Of a stretch of 8,726 bases of DNA, positions 7,133-8,726 are shown one piece after another. Source of the DNA: Betaproteobacteria bacterium HGW-Betaproteobacteria-2 (GTDB lineage: Bacteria; Pseudomonadota; Gammaproteobacteria; Burkholderiales; Methylophilaceae); the NCBI GenBank assembly GCA_002842255.1, contig PHCM01000049.1:1-8726 (forward strand). Direction: 5' to 3'. The stretch's first letter is position 1. The number at the start of each line of letters is the position of its first letter. The notes under the pieces are model-generated. The model made no database searches. It had not been told where the DNA came from and saw only the letters and a list, made by a program, of their open reading frames with translations. The position numbers and the translations under genes are program-made.

Positions 7133-8551
7133 TCAGATGCCTTCGTGGGCGGCAATCGCAGCTGAAATGGCTGCGGCAATCATCTCCGGCGGTATATCCG
7201 TTGCATAATTCACCAGTTCCGGATGGGTTTCAACAAAGCTGGTATCAAACTTCGCCCGCTTGAAATCCGGATGTTTCAGAATTTCCTGATAATAAGGAAT
7301 CGTGGTTTTGACACCATAAACCACCATATCATCCAGCGCGCGACGACCACGTTCGATGACGCTGTCCCAGTTCAGAGCCCATACTGTCAGCTTCGCGCAC
7401 ATGGAGTCATAATAGGGCGGAATGACATAACCGCTGTACATGGCCGCATCAATACGTACGCCGGGGCCGCCCGGAGAGTAATAGCGGGTGATCTTGCCGA
7501 AACTCGGCAGGAAATCATTCTTCGGATCCTCCGCATTGATGCGGAATTCCATGGCAAAACCGCGATACTGCACTTCATCCTGTTTGTACTGCAACTTCAT
7601 ACCGTCAGCAATGCGTATCTGTTCCTGCACAATATCAATACCGGTAATGCTCTCCGTTACGGTGTGCTCTACCTGCAGACGGGTGTTCATTTCCATAAAG
7701 TAAAAGCTGTTATCGGAGTCCAGCAGGAACTCGACGGTACCGGCATTTTCATAACCGACAGCCTTTGCCGCTTTGACCGCAAGTTTGCCGATATATTCGC
7801 GCTGTGCCTTGCTGAGTTGCGGCGATGGGGCGATCTCGATCAGTTTCTGGTTGCGTCGTTGAATCGAGCAGTCGCGTTCGAACAGATGAATCACATTGCC
7901 GTGACTGTCGGCCAGCACCTGGACTTCGATATGGCGCGGATTGACCACACATTTCTCAAGGAATACTTCCGGTTTGCCGAAAGCCTTGCTCGCCTCTGAA
8001 ATCACGCGGTCATAGTTGCTGAGCAGTTCCTTTTCATTGTTGCATCGACGGATACCACGGCCGCCGCCGCCGTTGGTCGCTTTCAACATCACGGGGTAGC
8101 CGATTTTCTTGGCAAGAGTACGCGCCTCTTCGACATTGGCCAGATTGCCATCGCTGCCAGGTACGCAGGGGATGCCTGCGGCAATCATGGCGTTCCGTGC
8201 CTGGATCTTGTCACCCATCTGACGAATGACCTTGGACTTGGGGCCGATGAAACGGATACCACGGCGCGAGCATATTTCAGCGAGCTCTGGATTCTCGGAA
8301 AGAAAGCCATAGCCGGGATGCAGCGCATCGCAACCGGAAGCGACCGCCAGATTGACGATATTGTGCGCATTTAGATAGCCGATAACAGGGTCGGAACCGA
8401 TGTTATAAGCCTCGTCCGCTTTCTTGACGTGCAGGGCATGGCGGTCGGCATCAGAATAGATGGCGACCGACTTGATGCCCATTTCCGAACAGGCGCGGAC
8501 GATACGTACGGCAATTTCACCGCGATTAGCAACAAGAATTTTTTTGATCAC
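7133..8551 (-). CDS. pycA: Biotin carboxylase subunit (pyruvate carboxylase subunit A / AccC-like)
   Basis: This ATP-grasp enzyme uses ATP and bicarbonate to carboxylate biotin on its partner, here most likely PycB. Motifs in the 472-residue product are KKILVANRGEIAVRI (3-17), HPGYGFLSEN (78-87), KATNGGGGRGI (157-167, the ATP-binding glycine loop), HIEVQV (207-212), FERDCSIQRRNQKLIE (224-239) and EMNTRLQVEHTVTE (287-300, with catalytic-site R291 and E295). The GTG at 8551 is chosen as start because it gives MIKKILVANRG, the family N-terminus. A TTG six codons upstream would add residues that do not look conserved. The ribosome binding site is weak (GCGGG about eight bases upstream). Pairing with pycB, rather than with accB, argues for pyruvate carboxylase over acetyl-CoA carboxylase. 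A 2-oxoglutarate carboxylase (CfiB-like) is an alternative. Confidence 0.93.
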   Translation of the reverse strand: MIKKILVANRGEIAVRIVRACSEMGIKSVAIYSDADRHALHVKKADEAYNIGSDPVIGYLNAHNIVNLAVASGCDALHPGYGFLSENPELAEICSRRGIRFIGPKSKVIRQMGDKIQARNAMIAAGIPCVPGSDGNLANVEEARTLAKKIGYPVMLKATNGGGGRGIRRCNNEKELLSNYDRVISEASKAFGKPEVFLEKCVVNPRHIEVQVLADSHGNVIHLFERDCSIQRRNQKLIEIAPSPQLSKAQREYIGKLAVKAAKAVGYENAGTVEFLLDSDNSFYFMEMNTRLQVEHTVTESITGIDIVQEQIRIADGMKLQYKQDEVQYRGFAMEFRINAEDPKNDFLPSFGKITRYYSPGGPGVRIDAAMYSGYVIPPYYDSMCAKLTVWALNWDSVIERGRRALDDMVVYGVKTTIPYYQEILKHPDFKRAKFDTSFVETHPELVNYATDIPPEMIAAAISAAIAAHEGI

Positions 8552-8567
8552 AAACGAACCCGCATCC

Positions 8568-8595
8568 AAAAAGAAACCAAACTATTGTTTGGCCT
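8568..8595 (-). terminator. Possible attenuator hairpin in the pycA leader
   Basis: On the minus strand, CCAAAC and GTTTGG (8587-8592 and 8577-8582) form a perfect 6-bp stem around the loop AATA. The stem can extend by one A-U and two G-U pairs (outer limits 8595 and 8574). The strand then runs into TTTCTTTTT (8576-8568). This has the shape of a weak intrinsic terminator between the predicted pycA promoter and the GTG start. The stem is AU-rich with only three G-C pairs, so efficient termination is doubtful. It may also be only an mRNA structure. Confidence 0.4.
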
Positions 8596-8610
8596 GAAAA
8601 ACCTGATTTT

Positions 8611-8639
8611 TTGACACAAAATCTCGAAGATTATATCAT
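8611..8639 (+). promoter_or_regulatory. Sigma70-type promoter for yceD
   Basis: TTGACA (8611-8616, all six consensus bases) and TATCAT (8634-8639, five of six) are separated by the optimal 17 bases. The upstream sequence is A/T-rich. Transcription would begin near 8646, only about three bases before the ATG at 8649. This suggests either a leaderless message or use of a start further downstream. The -10 overlaps the minus-strand -10 of pycA. Confidence 0.72.
8630..8638 (-). promoter_or_regulatory. Extended -10 promoter element for pycA
   Basis: The minus strand reads TGATATAAT across 8638-8630, a perfect TATAAT (8635-8630) preceded by the TGn of an extended -10 element. No good -35 hexamer is found at 16-18 bases, which is tolerated for extended -10 promoters. 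The predicted transcript start is near 8623, giving a leader of about 70 bases before the pycA GTG that contains the hairpin at 8574-8595. Confidence 0.5.
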
Positions 8640-8648
8640 GCGCCCCCT

Positions 8649-8726
8649 ATGGCTGCATCAATCAATCAGGGCACGGTGATTAACAACATTGAGTTTGCGC
8701 AGAAAGCGCTTGAAATTCATGATATA
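8649..8726 (+). CDS. yceD: YceD / DUF177 family protein, N-terminal fragment cut by the window edge
   Basis: Only the first 26 codons are present. They read open from ATG to the last base of the window. The segment TVINNIEFAQKALEIHDI (residues 9-26) resembles the start of YceD proteins, which commonly open with a V-I-D-x-x-E-F-A motif. YceD is a small protein linked to 23S rRNA accumulation and is usually encoded just before rpmF (ribosomal protein L32), then plsX and fabH. In E. coli, yceF (maf) and yceD are adjacent and divergent. Here the same two genes still face away from each other but with pycAB between them, which supports the call. An alternative start is the GTG at 8676 (codon 10), preceded by AGGG at 8668-8671. 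The identification rests on a short match plus context. Confidence 0.75.
   Translation, partial: MAASINQGTVINNIEFAQKALEIHDI

Noticed and set aside
7223..7999. Open frame of 258 codons on the + strand
   Set aside because: It is antisense to pycA, whose ATP-grasp motifs are unambiguous in the other strand.
8552..8569. TTG at 8569 as the pycA start
   Set aside because: It adds six non-conserved residues; GTG at 8551 gives the standard MIKKILVANRG N-terminus.
1..8726. Mobile elements, CRISPR arrays, tRNA or rRNA genes, toxin-antitoxin or phage genes
   Set aside because: None seen: genes are intact and tightly packed, and no repeat arrays, transposase motifs or tRNA-like folds were recognised by eye.

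Overview
The window looks like a chromosomal housekeeping region of a Gram-negative bacterium, most likely a betaproteobacterium, perhaps of the Nitrosomonadales/Gallionellaceae/methylotroph kind. Three things point there: a lipid A gene (lpxB) next to rnhB; a Maf/YceF gene and a tetrapyrrole-methylase-family methyltransferase near the start of a YceD (DUF177) gene; and moderate GC with standard bacterial start signals. The taxonomic placement is inference from gene content and order. No mobile element, CRISPR array, tRNA or rRNA was seen.

Layout. Bases 8-1738 (+ strand) carry lpxB and rnhB, the end of a lipid A/RNase HII cluster. Converging on them with a 5-base gap is a minus-strand block read from about 5170 down to 1744: maf (m7GTP pyrophosphatase-like), a secreted DUF4139 protein, a SAM-dependent methyltransferase whose start overlaps the preceding stop (TGATG), and an exported Tll0287-like (DUF3365) protein with one c-type heme motif. 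Upstream of maf lies a clear intrinsic terminator (5195-5224, minus strand) that ends a second minus-strand unit, pycA-pycB (biotin carboxylase and biotinylated carboxyltransferase, 35 bases apart). At the right edge, 8649-8726 on the + strand is the 5' end of a YceD/DUF177 gene, cut by the window.

How the genes work together. PycA and PycB together look like a two-subunit biotin-dependent carboxylase: PycA carboxylates biotin on PycB, and PycB transfers the carboxyl group to a 2-oxo acid, most probably pyruvate to oxaloacetate (anaplerosis). The pycA-yceD intergenic region is the most information-rich non-coding stretch. It holds a near-consensus sigma70 promoter for yceD, a minus-strand extended -10 element for pycA whose -10 overlaps it, and a hairpin plus U-rich tract in the predicted pycA leader.

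I see no convincing undescribed multi-gene system. The points most worth checking are the overlapping divergent promoters and possible attenuator of pycA, the unclear (perhaps leaderless) start of yceD, the insertion of pycAB between maf and yceD, and the two poorly understood exported proteins (DUF4139 and Tll0287-like).
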